Source: Candidatus Eisenbacteria bacterium (GTDB taxonomy: Bacteria > Eisenbacteria > RBG-16-71-46). Taken from it: DNA of 38,072 nucleotides. The notes beneath the pieces are model-generated. The model saw only the letters and a program-made list of their open reading frames with translations, was not told the origin of the DNA and made no database searches. Position numbers and translations under genes: made by a program. Within the stretch, counting starts at the first letter, position 1. The number at the start of each line of letters is the position of its first letter. The DNA lies in the NCBI GenBank assembly GCA_035712145.1, contig DASTBI010000153.1:1-38072 (forward strand). Reading direction: 5' to 3'. This document shows positions 1 through 8,884 of this stretch, piece after piece.

Positions 1-879
1 GGACCCAACGGAGCCGGCAAGACCACGACGCTGCGGATGCTCATGGGGATCACCGCGCCCGATTCGGGAACCGTGCGCTACGAAGGCCGGGACGCGCTCG
101 ACCGCGCCCGTGTCGGGTACCTGCCCGAAGAGCGCGGCCTCTTCGAGGATGCGCCGGTCCTCGATACGCTCGCCTATCTCGGGTCGCTGCGCGGCATGTC
201 CCTGGCCGAGGCCCGCTCCGCGGGACGAGCGATGCTCGCGCGGCTCGGCCTGGAAGAGCGCGCGAAGGAAAAGGTCAATGTGCTCTCGAAGGGCAATCAG
301 CAGAAAGTCCAGTTCATCGGCGCGGTCCTCCATCGGCCTGCGCTGGCCGTGCTCGACGAGCCCTTCTCCGGACTGGACCCCATCAATCAGGAGCTGTTCA
401 GCGGCTTGATGCGGGAGCTGGTGTCCGAAGGAACCGCGGTGCTGCTCTCGGCGCACCAGCTCGACCTCGTGGAGCGGCTGGCCGACCGCTTCCTCCTCAT
501 CTCGCGAGGGCGTGAAGTCCTGTCGGGAACGCTCGATGAGATGCGTCGCAAGGCCGCGAGCGTGCACGACGAAGTGCTGAGGATCGACCTCGCGTCCCGG
601 GATGCTCTTCCGATGGAGGCTCCGGTCGTGGCCGAGGCGCTGGCCGGGCGAGCGAACGGCGGGCGGGTGGAGTCCACGCCGCTGGCTGGAGGCGGGGTTC
701 GCCTCGAGGTGCAGATCCCCCGCGGGAGCGACCTCGCGCCTTTGCTCGGCGCAGCGGGCGAGCGAGGGGCGATCGTGCGGGTCGAGACCAGGCGCGTTCC
801 GCTTCACGAGATCTATCTGCGCGCGGTCCGCGAAGAAGGCGGCACGGTCGCCGAGTCGGAGGTCACGGCCGATGCCTGA
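1..879 (+). CDS. ABC transporter ATP-binding protein (5' partial)
   Basis: ATPase of an ABC exporter, energising the permease encoded next. The window opens inside the gene at the Walker A motif (GPNGAGKT, visible residues 1-8). The LSKGNQQ signature follows at about 95-101 and Walker B with the catalytic glutamate (VLDEP, D119/E120) after it, then a switch histidine (LLSAHQ). After about residue 200 comes a C-terminal extension of the kind seen in NatA-type ATPases. Perhaps 30-40 N-terminal residues are missing. The stop overlaps the permease start (ATG at 872), so the two are translationally coupled. The substrate cannot be read from sequence; NatA/drug-efflux-like exporters are the nearest family. 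Confidence 0.93.
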   Translation, partial: GPNGAGKTTTLRMLMGITAPDSGTVRYEGRDALDRARVGYLPEERGLFEDAPVLDTLAYLGSLRGMSLAEARSAGRAMLARLGLEERAKEKVNVLSKGNQQKVQFIGAVLHRPALAVLDEPFSGLDPINQELFSGLMRELVSEGTAVLLSAHQLDLVERLADRFLLISRGREVLSGTLDEMRRKAASVHDEVLRIDLASRDALPMEAPVVAEALAGRANGGRVESTPLAGGGVRLEVQIPRGSDLAPLLGAAGERGAIVRVETRRVPLHEIYLRAVREEGGTVAESEVTADA

Positions 880-2092
880 GCGCCGCCCCGACTGGCTCCC
901 GGTCGCACGCTGGGAGCTGTTCCGCATCATGCGCCGCAAGGACTTCATCATCTCGATCCTGACCACGCCGCTGCTCGTGTTCGGGGTCAGCTTCATGATG
1001 ACCGCGTTCGACCGCAACCGCCCTCACAAGGTGGCGGTGGCGCGCACCGATGCTTCGGGCGCGGTGACGGCTCGCGGCACGCAGGCGCTCCCACCCCACA
1101 AGGGCTTCACGTGGCTCGACCCGGGCGATGCCGGCGCCGACTCCGCAGCGCTGATGACGAAGCTGCGCGGCAACGCTTTCGAAGCCGCGCTGCTGATCCA
1201 CGTCGGCGACGACGGCCGCTGGACCACCGATCTGATCACGCGGCGGGAGCCGCCGCGCTGGGCGCGCGAGATGGGCGACATCGTGAGGGCGGAGGCCCGC
1301 AAGGACCGAGGGCAGCGAATGGGGTTGACCCCGGCGCAGCTCTCAGCACTCGACGACTCGGTCCAGGTCCGCACCCATGTGGCGGTGGGGACGCGCTCGG
1401 GCGGCCGCATGGGAGACTTCCTCGTCACCTTTGGCATCCTGATCCTCACCGTGACGGTGCTGCTGACCAGCATGTCCTATCTGATGGTCGGCATCAGCGG
1501 CGAGAAGCAGGCTCGCGTCACCGAAGTGGTGGTCTCGGCGATTCCGGCGCAGGCGTGGATGGACGGCAAGATCCTCGCCTTCACGGCCATCGGATTGATC
1601 ACCGGCCTCGTGTGGGCGGGCTCGACGCTGATGATGGCGATGATGTTCGCCTTCCGGCTGCCCTTGACGATCAACCTCGCCACCATGGCGATCACGATGG
1701 TCTTCGCCCTGCTCGGCCTCTATTTCTACAATGCGATGATCTCCGCGCTCATGGCCTCGGCGCAGAGCATGCAGAGCGCGTCGAAATGGCAGGGCAACTT
1801 CCTCATGCTGCCGTTCATCCCGTTCTTCTTCCTCGGCGTCCTGCTCGACAGCCCCGACTCACCGCTCATGATGGTGCTGTCGCAGGTGCCGACCTTTTCG
1901 CCGGTGTTGATCCCGGCGCGACTGGTGACCGGGGGCGTGCAGCCATGGGAGGTGATCCTGGCTCTCGCGCTGCTGATCGCCGCCTGCTGGGGGATGCGGA
2001 TCGTGGCGGGCCGAATCTTCCGCCTCGGCATGCTGCTCTACGGCAAGGACATGAACCTGCCCGAGCTCATTCGCTGGGCGCGGGTGAAGTGA
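872..2092 (+). CDS. ABC-2 type transporter permease
   Basis: Membrane subunit of an ABC exporter, 406 residues. ATG at 872 is chosen because it overlaps the stop of the ATPase gene; any longer reading would run inside that gene. The layout is one N-terminal membrane segment (about 27-46), a soluble extracytoplasmic domain (about 47-175), then five or six closely spaced membrane segments (about 185-395). That is the NatB/ABC-2 permease plan. The RRKDF stretch just before the first membrane segment is typical of the family. Together with the upstream ATPase it would make a homodimeric exporter. Substrate unknown. Confidence 0.9.
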   Translation: MPERRPDWLPVARWELFRIMRRKDFIISILTTPLLVFGVSFMMTAFDRNRPHKVAVARTDASGAVTARGTQALPPHKGFTWLDPGDAGADSAALMTKLRGNAFEAALLIHVGDDGRWTTDLITRREPPRWAREMGDIVRAEARKDRGQRMGLTPAQLSALDDSVQVRTHVAVGTRSGGRMGDFLVTFGILILTVTVLLTSMSYLMVGISGEKQARVTEVVVSAIPAQAWMDGKILAFTAIGLITGLVWAGSTLMMAMMFAFRLPLTINLATMAITMVFALLGLYFYNAMISALMASAQSMQSASKWQGNFLMLPFIPFFFLGVLLDSPDSPLMMVLSQVPTFSPVLIPARLVTGGVQPWEVILALALLIAACWGMRIVAGRIFRLGMLLYGKDMNLPELIRWARVK

Positions 2093-2099
2093 GGCAGCA

Positions 2100-2483
2100 T
2101 CACCTGCGTTGCTTCGCGGCGGCCTTCCTCCAACCGTGTTCCTGAATTCGCACCCGTCCGCGCGGGTCGAACGCAACACCTTCTCGCTCCAGCCTCATTC
2201 GCTGCGTGAGTGCCGATTCCACGCTGAGCCGCGCCAGCGACAGCCTGCCTCCCGCGGCGACCACTCGGTGCCAGGGAACGGGCGAGCCGTCGGGAAGCGC
2301 ATGGAGCGCGTAGCCAGCGAGGCGCGGCGCGTGGGGGAATCCGGCGAGGGCCGACACCTGACCGTAGGTCGCGACCTTGCCACGGGGGATGCGGCGGACG
2401 ACGTCGTAGATGCGCTGCCAGGTGGGCGACGTCGGTCGCGATCTTCTTCCCGCCGCGACGACGATCAGCACCCCGCGCCTCAT
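2100..2483 (-). CDS. Alkyltransferase-like (ATL) DNA repair protein, MGMT family
   Basis: 127-residue protein matching the DNA-binding domain of O6-alkylguanine-DNA alkyltransferases, with IPRGKVATYGQVSALAG (helix-turn-helix) and a conserved Arg in RLAGYAL. The active-site PCHR motif reads PWHR: the acceptor cysteine is tryptophan. That substitution defines ATL proteins, which bind O6-alkylguanine without repairing it and hand the lesion to nucleotide excision repair. It starts five bases after the stop of the large secreted Asp-box gene, so co-transcription is likely though no functional link is evident. The first 18 or so residues are not conserved-looking and the true start might be slightly internal. 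Confidence 0.9.
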   Translation of the reverse strand: MRRGVLIVVAAGRRSRPTSPTWQRIYDVVRRIPRGKVATYGQVSALAGFPHAPRLAGYALHALPDGSPVPWHRVVAAGGRLSLARLSVESALTQRMRLEREGVAFDPRGRVRIQEHGWRKAAAKQRR

Positions 2484-2487
2484 GGCC

Positions 2488-5400
2488 CTAGCCGCGCTCC
2501 TGCTTCTTGGCCCACTCCTCGTGCGACATCGGCTTGATGGGCTCGAGACTCTTGGCCTTCAGCTCATCCGACAAGCCGGCTGCATCCTTCGTCATCAACG
2601 TCTCGAAGTCGCGCCGCGCGGTATCGAGCCGCTGCGCGAGCGTCTGCTGATACGCGAGCTGGGACTCGGTCGGCCGGCCGTCATAGCCGTTCACCGCGCC
2701 GTAGAGGACCCCGAGCTTTTCGCGCAGCTGCTCCTCGCCGGTGAAGCGCCCCTCACGAGTCGCGGTCAGCCCCTGGTGGATCTGGTCGAGCCGGTCGCCG
2801 AGTGACGTCAGCTTCTTGCCGAGCGCGTCGCCCTTGGCGAGCTTGGCGCCGCGCGCCCGCACCTGGCTGCGCGCGTCCATGACCGCGTCGGTCACGAAGG
2901 TCAGCGACTCGAGCATCCCGTACAGCTCGCGAACCGTCTTGCGCTGGAGCGCGCGATCCTCGGCGCTGTGTGTCGAGCGCGGATCGGGCGCAAGCGTGAG
3001 CTTCGACGTGTAGGTCTCCTTGTCCTTGATCAGCTTGACCGTGTACTCGCCCTCGGGCACGCGCGGCCCATAGAACGAATAGGGGTTGGGCACCAGGTTG
3101 GTTCCGGGTGGAACCTTGGGCGGCTTCATCCGCATCGGCCACGAATAGCGGTTGATCCCGCGCCGCTTCGGCGCCGGCTCGCTCGACATCAGCCTCCCTT
3201 CGGCGTCGTAGACCTCGATCTTCAGGTCGCCGAGCATGTGACGCTTCTTGAGGTAGTAGGTGACGAACCCCGCTTCCTCGAGCGTGCGGCCGCGGAACTC
3301 CGAGGCTTCGAAGCGCTGCTCGGCGGTCGGCAGCGTGGCCACCGACGGACGCGAGTCGAGGACCGCGGCGTCCGCCGCCAGCAGCGCAGGCGTGAGCGCG
3401 CGCAGGCACCGGATGTCGTCGATCACGTAGATCCCGCGGCCGTGCGTGCCGAGCAGCAGGTCGTCCTCGCGCGGATGGATGGTCAGGTCGCGGATCGAGA
3501 CGTCAGGAAGCCCGGCCTTGAATTGAGACCAGCTCTTGCCGGAGTCGAGGCTCAGGAAGAGGCCGAGCTCGGTGCCCACGAAGAGCAGGCTGGGCGCCAC
3601 GCGATCCTCGCGCACCACGTGCGCGAATCCCTTCAGCTCGGGCGAGTCGAGCCGCTCCCAGGTCTTGCCGAAGTCGCGGGTGCGGTAGACGTAGGTGTCC
3701 ATGTCCCCGACGCAGTGGGCGTCGAGCGTCACGTAAGCGGTGCCGTCTTGGTGCGGGCTGGCCTGCACGCACGAAACCCACCCACCCACCGGCCAGCCTT
3801 TCACTTTCTTCGCCACGTTCTGCCACGACTTTCCGCCGTCCTTGGTGAGCTGGACGTTGCCGTCGTCGGTGCCCACCCAGATCACGTCCGGGTTCTTCGG
3901 CGACTCGCTGATCGAGTAGATGGTGCAGTGGTTCTCGGCCGAGGAGTTGTCGACCGAAAGGCCGCCCGACTGCGACTGCTGGAGCTTGGCGGGATCATTG
4001 GTGGTGAGGTCGGGCGAGATGCGCTCCCACTTGTCGCCGCGATTCTCCGAGCGGTAGACGAACTGCGAGCCAAAGTAGATGACGCCGGCCCGGGTCGGGC
4101 TCACGTGGATCGGCGTGTTCCAGTTGAATCGGTTCTCCGGCTCGCCCTGCTTGTGGAACGGACGGATGTCCTTGCTCTCCCCCGTCGATTTCGCGACGCG
4201 CGAGATGTTGCCTTCCTGGTACTCGACGTACACGAAGTCGGGATCCTTGGGGTCCACGAACGCCCAGAAGCCGTCACCGCCGCCGAGCACACGCCAGTGG
4301 CGATTGGCGATGCCTCCGGGCCGTCGCGAAGGCCCCATCCATGTCCCGTTGTCCTGGAGGCCGCCGTAGACGTTGTAAGGCGTCTCCATGTCGTAGCTCA
4401 CGTGATAGAACTGCGACACGGGAAGGTTGGAGACGAAGCGCCAGTCGTTGCCGCGGTTCTCCGAGATGTAGATCCCGCCGTCGGTGCCGACGATCAGGTG
4501 CTCCGAGTTCCTGGGATCCACCCACACCGCGTGGTAGTCGCTGTGAACGCCGCCGAAGATCGCGCTGAGCGTGACGCCACCGTCATCGCTGGTGATCAGG
4601 TTGATCGATGGCTTGTAGATCCGGTCCGGGTTGTTCGGATCCGCCACGATCATGCCGAAGTAGAAGGGTCGCACGCTGGTGTTGGCCGAGGCGTTCATCT
4701 GCTTCCACGTCTCGCCGCGATCGTCGGAGCGGAAGATGCCGCCGCGCTTCGCCTCGATCGCGGCGTAGACGATGTGGGGCTTGCTGGCGACGACCGAGAT
4801 CCCGATCCGCCCCAGCTCGCCTTCGGGCAGCCCCTTCGTCACCTTCTTCCACGTGTCACCGCCGTCGCTGCTCTTGTAGAGACCGCTGCCCGGACCGCCC
4901 GAGCTGAACGCCCAGGCCTTGCGCCGGAATTGCCACATGCCGGCGTAGACGTTGCGCGGGTTCTCGGGATCGACCGCGACATCGGCGCAGCCGGTGTCCT
5001 CGTCGACGAACAGGACGCGCGTCCAGGTCTTGCCGCCGTCGCGCGTGCGGTAGACGCCCCGCATCGGATGCTTGTTCCACAGGTGCCCGGTCACCGCGAC
5101 GTAAACCGTCTCCGGCCTTTGCGGATCGATGGCGATGCGGGCGATGCGCTCCGACTCGGCGAGGCCGAGCTTCTCCCAGGAATCGCCGCCGTCGGTGGTC
5201 TTGTAGATTCCGTCGCCCACCGACACGCTGTTCCGCACCCACGATTCACCGGTGCCGACCCACACGGTCTGCGGACGTCGTGGATCGATGGCCACGGCGC
5301 CGATCGACTGCGCGTGCTTGTCGAACATCGGCTTGAAGGTGGTGCCGCCGTCCACCGACTTCCAGACCCCGCCCCCCGCCGAGCCGACCCAGAGATGGAG

Positions 5401-5592
5401 TCGGCCTTCCACATGGACGGCATCGAGCGCGGCGATGCGCCCGCCCATCGCCGCCGGACCGATCGCTCGCGCCTGGAGCCCGCCGAATGTCTCGGAATCG
5501 ATCTTCACGTCCTGGGCGACGGTCGCGCGCGTCGAAACGCTCACGATCGCGAGCGCAACGGCGCAGGCTCTCCACCCCGGCCATCTCGCCAT
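2488..5592 (-). CDS. Secreted Asp-box (BNR/sortilin-type) beta-propeller protein
   Basis: 1034-residue exported protein. ATG at 5592 follows a strong GGAGGA ribosome site, and the N-terminus is a signal peptide ending ...TVAQ/D (about residues 10-26). Residues about 40-720 hold at least eleven Asp-box motifs (for example SVDGGTTF, TTDGGDSW, TRDGGKTW, SSDGGDTW, SENRGNDW, SLDSGKSW), each followed by phrases like IDPxxPxxVYVG. This is the VPS10/sortilin-like or photosynthesis-repeat propeller plan. After about 720 come a beta-rich module and a helical C-terminal domain of about 200 residues, with no sorting tail. Proteins of this type are often labelled glycosyl hydrolase, but no catalytic residues can be assigned. 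A paralogue lies at 26913-29504. Confidence 0.92.
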   Translation of the reverse strand: MARWPGWRACAVALAIVSVSTRATVAQDVKIDSETFGGLQARAIGPAAMGGRIAALDAVHVEGRLHLWVGSAGGGVWKSVDGGTTFKPMFDKHAQSIGAVAIDPRRPQTVWVGTGESWVRNSVSVGDGIYKTTDGGDSWEKLGLAESERIARIAIDPQRPETVYVAVTGHLWNKHPMRGVYRTRDGGKTWTRVLFVDEDTGCADVAVDPENPRNVYAGMWQFRRKAWAFSSGGPGSGLYKSSDGGDTWKKVTKGLPEGELGRIGISVVASKPHIVYAAIEAKRGGIFRSDDRGETWKQMNASANTSVRPFYFGMIVADPNNPDRIYKPSINLITSDDGGVTLSAIFGGVHSDYHAVWVDPRNSEHLIVGTDGGIYISENRGNDWRFVSNLPVSQFYHVSYDMETPYNVYGGLQDNGTWMGPSRRPGGIANRHWRVLGGGDGFWAFVDPKDPDFVYVEYQEGNISRVAKSTGESKDIRPFHKQGEPENRFNWNTPIHVSPTRAGVIYFGSQFVYRSENRGDKWERISPDLTTNDPAKLQQSQSGGLSVDNSSAENHCTIYSISESPKNPDVIWVGTDDGNVQLTKDGGKSWQNVAKKVKGWPVGGWVSCVQASPHQDGTAYVTLDAHCVGDMDTYVYRTRDFGKTWERLDSPELKGFAHVVREDRVAPSLLFVGTELGLFLSLDSGKSWSQFKAGLPDVSIRDLTIHPREDDLLLGTHGRGIYVIDDIRCLRALTPALLAADAAVLDSRPSVATLPTAEQRFEASEFRGRTLEEAGFVTYYLKKRHMLGDLKIEVYDAEGRLMSSEPAPKRRGINRYSWPMRMKPPKVPPGTNLVPNPYSFYGPRVPEGEYTVKLIKDKETYTSKLTLAPDPRSTHSAEDRALQRKTVRELYGMLESLTFVTDAVMDARSQVRARGAKLAKGDALGKKLTSLGDRLDQIHQGLTATREGRFTGEEQLREKLGVLYGAVNGYDGRPTESQLAYQQTLAQRLDTARRDFETLMTKDAAGLSDELKAKSLEPIKPMSHEEWAKKQERG

Positions 5593-5611
5593 CCTATCCT
5601 CCGTAACGAAA

Positions 5612-5639
5612 CCCGGCGCGACCATGAGGCCGCGCCGGG
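5612..5639 (-). terminator. Hairpin terminator between LolA-like and Asp-box genes
   Basis: A perfect 9-bp inverted repeat (CCCGGCGCG at 5612-5620, CGCGCCGGG at 5631-5639) with a 10-base loop. Read on the minus strand it is followed by a short T-rich stretch (TTTCGTT). It sits just after the LolA-like gene and ends within 20 bases of the next minus-strand start, so it may terminate or attenuate transcription. A second hairpin lies just inside it at 5655-5672 (CCGGCCGC/GCGGCCGG). Confidence 0.6.
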
Positions 5640-5677
5640 CGTTGTTCCTCGGCTCCGGCCGCACGCGGCCGGAAAGT

Positions 5678-6568
5678 TCAGGGCTTCTTCTTCGTCGTGG
5701 TTTGCGCGGGCTTGGTGCTCTTGGGGGCCGCCTTCGTGCTCCCGGCCTTGGCGTCGGTCGTTGCGGCCGCGTCGGCCTTCGCGCCATCCGCGTCGCCCGT
5801 CTTGGCCGCCTTCGCCGTGGTATCTGCCGGCGCGGGCTTGGTGCCGGCCGGCATCGCGAACAAGCTGTCCGGAAGGTCGTTGTTGATCTCGAACTTCTCG
5901 AGAACCAGCTTCTGCTTTTGAGGCGCCCCTTTGACTCCGGTCTCGATGGTGTGGGGCAGCATGAGCCCGTTCTCTTCCTTGTAGTCCCCGTACGTCGTCT
6001 CGCCATCGACTTCGTTGCCGCGCACGGTGCGCTTGGCTTCCATCTTGATCTCGAGATAGGTGTCGGCATCGAGATAGATGTTGCGGGTCTTGCCGCTCTT
6101 CATCGTGAGCTTGAGCTTGTAAGCGTCGGCGCCTTCGACCTGCTCCTTGCCGACGAGCTCGACCTTGTGGCCCTTGGCCTTGTAGTCGACGAGCGGGCCG
6201 TCCATGTCGGCGTTGTCCTGCATCAGCTTGCTCTCTTCGTCCGGAACCGCTTCGGGCTCCTTCTTGCCCATGAAAGGCATGACGGCCCAGCCGTTCTTGC
6301 CGTCGAAGGCCTGGACGCCACTCATCCCCTGGAAGGAGAACTCCATCCGCGTCTGGTTGGGGCGCCTCTCGTAGATCACGAACGGCGCTTCGATGCCCTG
6401 ACCCATGACCATCTTCCCGGTGGTGCGGGTCGACTTCACGGCTTTGATCTTGTCGGCCCCGCCGCGGGCCTGGATGTTCTTGGCGACCAGCTCGTCCGCG
6501 GTCTGAGCCGCCAGCGGTGAAGCCATGACTACGGCCAGGGTGAGCCCTGTGAGTGTCTTACGCAGCAT
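5678..6568 (-). CDS. LolA-like outer-membrane lipoprotein-sorting family protein
   Basis: 296-residue exported protein. ATG at 6568 has an AAGGAG ribosome site, and the N-terminus (MLRKTLTGLTLAVVMASPLAAQ) is a signal peptide. The mature part begins TADELVAKNIQARGG, the opening typical of the MucB/RseB/LolA-fold family. It continues with alternating beta strands (TGKMVMGQG, NQTRMEFSFQG, GKTRNIYLDADTYLEI, YGDYKEENGLMLPHTIE) that would form a half-barrel. This fold binds lipids or lipoproteins in the periplasm. The last 55 or so residues are a low-complexity Ala/Lys/Thr/Pro tail ending KKKP, probably disordered and cell-wall or surface interacting (inference). It is the first gene of a minus-strand set ending with the ATL gene. 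Confidence 0.85.
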   Translation of the reverse strand: MLRKTLTGLTLAVVMASPLAAQTADELVAKNIQARGGADKIKAVKSTRTTGKMVMGQGIEAPFVIYERRPNQTRMEFSFQGMSGVQAFDGKNGWAVMPFMGKKEPEAVPDEESKLMQDNADMDGPLVDYKAKGHKVELVGKEQVEGADAYKLKLTMKSGKTRNIYLDADTYLEIKMEAKRTVRGNEVDGETTYGDYKEENGLMLPHTIETGVKGAPQKQKLVLEKFEINNDLPDSLFAMPAGTKPAPADTTAKAAKTGDADGAKADAAATTDAKAGSTKAAPKSTKPAQTTTKKKP

Positions 6569-6826
6569 TCCGCTTGCTCCTTGCGTCGTGAGGGCCCGGT
6601 CGATAGCGCCGGCCGGGGAACGAGCCCGTAGACCCCGGCGCGCACGCGCCATTGGGTAGGCCGTGCGGGGGAGGCGAAGCATGCTACCCGAGATTCCGTC
6701 ACGCCGCGACAAGAAGCGGTCATTCGTGCGATCGACCGCGGCGAAGGCCTGCGCGGGAGTTGTCCGCAGACCGGCCAAATGACCATGGATCAAGCGCCTC
6801 CGCCGTTGTAGTAGAGTCCCGGCCCG

Positions 6827-7681
6827 ATGCGTCCCGCGCGCTCCGATGACTTCCGCCTGCCGGATCTGCGCTTCGTTCCGGTCGACGCCTTGGTCCCTCA
6901 CGAGCGTCACGACCCTCAGCGGCTCGAGCCCTTGGTGCGCGGCTTTCGCAGCCAGGCGGTCCTCAAGAACCCGCCGATCGTCGCCGAGCTTCCGGGATCG
7001 AGCGGGTCGTTCATGGTGCTGGACGGCGCCAACCGCTCCACCGCCGCGCGCGAGTCGGGCCTCCCCCACATCGTGGTCCAGGTGGCGGTCTACGAAGAGC
7101 CGTGGGTGCGCCTGAGCACCTGGCACCACGCCTTGAGCGGTCTGGATCGTCCGGCGTTCGAGAGCGCCGCGCGTGCCATCGCGGGGATCGAGCTGCGCGA
7201 GGACTCCATCCTCCATGCTCGCGCGTTGCTGGCACGCCGCGAGGCGCTGGCCTATTCCGCGTATACGGGACTGGGAGCCACGACGTTCCGCGGAGGCACG
7301 TCGCTGGAAGAGCGCAATCAACTGCTGAACGGGCTGGTCGACGTCTACCGCGACCGGGTCCGCTTCTACCGCATGTCGACGGAGTCGTTCGAGGTGGCCC
7401 GCGAGCGGCATCCGGACGCCACGACCTTGGTGGTGTTCCCGCATTTCGAGCCGGCGGAGGTGCTGGAGTTGGCGAGCAGCGGCTCCCGGCTTCCGGCGGG
7501 CATCACTCGGCATCTGATCCGCTGGCGGGCGCTGCGCGTCAACGTGCCGATGGAGGTCATGGCGGACGCCTCGAAGAGCCTGGACGAGAAGAACGAATGG
7601 CTCTCGGGCTGGCTCGAGGAGCGCTGGGCCCAGCGCCAAGTGCGGTTCTACGAAGAGAGCACGGTGCTGTTCGATGAATAG
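6827..7681 (+). CDS. ParB-like SbnI/SerK-type protein, putative free L-serine kinase
   Basis: 284-residue soluble protein. Residues about 13-110 match the ParB-like fold of SbnI and archaeal SerK, which phosphorylate free L-serine. VPVDALVPHE supplies the glutamate after strand 1 (E26), FMVLDGANR (D66-R70) stands where SbnI has VIDGVHR, and LSTWHH matches the SbnI STWQH segment. The remaining 170 residues are helical and resemble the SbnI C-terminal region. O-phosphoserine made this way feeds cysteine-type or siderophore pathways, but none is encoded nearby. No parA, parS or other partition gene is present, so chromosome segregation is unlikely. Kinase activity is inference; a plain ParB-fold regulator is the alternative. 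Confidence 0.72.
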   Translation: MRPARSDDFRLPDLRFVPVDALVPHERHDPQRLEPLVRGFRSQAVLKNPPIVAELPGSSGSFMVLDGANRSTAARESGLPHIVVQVAVYEEPWVRLSTWHHALSGLDRPAFESAARAIAGIELREDSILHARALLARREALAYSAYTGLGATTFRGGTSLEERNQLLNGLVDVYRDRVRFYRMSTESFEVARERHPDATTLVVFPHFEPAEVLELASSGSRLPAGITRHLIRWRALRVNVPMEVMADASKSLDEKNEWLSGWLEERWAQRQVRFYEESTVLFDE

Positions 7682-7844
7682 TTGGATTCTGTTCAGCCGC
7701 CGGCGCGAAGCGGCTTGCACGCGTGCCCTGCGCAAGCGTGTTTGGCTCTTCGGTGATCGCCGTGCCGGAGTTGCACGGTGCTCCAACCGTTGGGTCAAGA
7801 ACCCGCGCTCCATCCAACTCTCTCCCCGCGTCATGGCGTAGAAC

Positions 7845-8873
7845 ATGAAAGCTGTCGTCTTCGACCGGACCGGCGGCCCTGAAGTCCTCGAGCCGCGGGA
7901 GATGCCCGATCCGCGCCCTGCTGTTGACGAGGCGCTGGTCGAGGTCAAGGCGTGCGGCATGAACCACCTCGACCTGTGGATCCGCTCGGGGGCGCTGCCG
8001 CTCGAGGTCGAAATGCCGCACATCCTCGGCTGCGACATCGTCGGCGTGGTGCGCGAGGTCGGCGCCGGCGTGCGGCACGTGAAGCCCGGCGACAAGACCC
8101 TGCTGCTTCCCACGCTGTCATGCGGCGTGTGCGAGATGTGCATGGCCGGGGACGACAACCTCTGCCCCCATTACGACCTGATCGGCCGCAGACGCAATGG
8201 AGGCTACGCCGAGCGTGTCGCCGTGCCTGCCGCCAACTGCTTGCCTTATCCCGAGAACCTGAGCTGGGAGCAGGCCGCCGCGGTGCCGGTCGTGTTCCTC
8301 ACCGCGTGGCACATGTTGATGACGCGCGCCGCGCTTCGGCCCGGCGAAGATTGCCTGGTGATCGGCGCGGGCAGCGGGGTGGGCAGCGTGGCGGTGCAGC
8401 TCGCGCGGCTCCTCGGCGCCCGCGTGATCGCCACCGCGGGCTCCGAGGCCAAGCTCGAGCGCGCGAAGGCTCTGGGCGCGCACGAAGTGGTGAACCACCG
8501 CACGGCCGACGTCGCGAGCGAGGTGCGGCGCCTGACCGGGAGGAAGGGCGTCGAGGTGGTGTTCGAGCACGTCGGGGGCAGGATCTTCGAGCAGTGCGTA
8601 GGCGCGCTGGCTCGCAACGGGCGCCTGGTGACGTGCGGCGCGACGATCGGCCACCAGGTGAAGCTCGACCTGAACCTTCTCTTCGGCCGGCATCTCTCGC
8701 TGCTCGGCTCATGGATGGGCCGCAAGAGCGAGCTTCCGCGCGTGCTCGAGTTCGTGCGCTCGGGTCAGCTCGTGCCCGTGGTCGACACGGTGCTGCCGCT
8801 GGCGAAGGCGCGCGAAGCGCACCAGCGGCTCGAGTCCGGCGAAAGCTTCGGAAAGGTGGTGCTGACCCCGTGA
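7845..8873 (+). CDS. Zinc-dependent alcohol dehydrogenase (MDR family)
   Basis: 342-residue medium-chain dehydrogenase/reductase. The N-terminal catalytic domain has C37 in CGMNHLDLW and the HILGCDIVG segment. Four structural-zinc cysteines (C93, C96, C99, C107) lie in CGVCEMCMAGDDNLC. The Rossmann domain shows VIGAGSGVGSVAVQLA, a nucleotide-binding glycine motif of the NAD(P)-dependent quinone-reductase/alcohol-dehydrogenase branch. It would oxidise an alcohol or reduce an aldehyde or ketone in the cytosol; the substrate is unknown. Its stop overlaps the possible GTG start of the RDD membrane protein gene, suggesting co-expression. Confidence 0.92.
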   Translation: MKAVVFDRTGGPEVLEPREMPDPRPAVDEALVEVKACGMNHLDLWIRSGALPLEVEMPHILGCDIVGVVREVGAGVRHVKPGDKTLLLPTLSCGVCEMCMAGDDNLCPHYDLIGRRRNGGYAERVAVPAANCLPYPENLSWEQAAAVPVVFLTAWHMLMTRAALRPGEDCLVIGAGSGVGSVAVQLARLLGARVIATAGSEAKLERAKALGAHEVVNHRTADVASEVRRLTGRKGVEVVFEHVGGRIFEQCVGALARNGRLVTCGATIGHQVKLDLNLLFGRHLSLLGSWMGRKSELPRVLEFVRSGQLVPVVDTVLPLAKAREAHQRLESGESFGKVVLTP

Positions 8874-8884
8874 AGCAGATCGTG

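Noticed and set aside
2968-5886. 972-residue plus-strand open frame across the Asp-box gene
   Set aside because: It is antisense to a gene with a signal peptide and clear motifs, its product is His/Arg/Val-rich without domains, and long antisense frames are expected at this GC content.
6827-7681. Chromosome-partitioning ParB
   Set aside because: There is no parA neighbour or parS site, and motifs match SbnI/SerK better than Spo0J/ParB.
6569-8158. Long N-terminal extension of the LolA-like protein
   Set aside because: It would run through the SbnI-like gene on the other strand; the ATG at 6568 has a ribosome site and starts a clean signal peptide.
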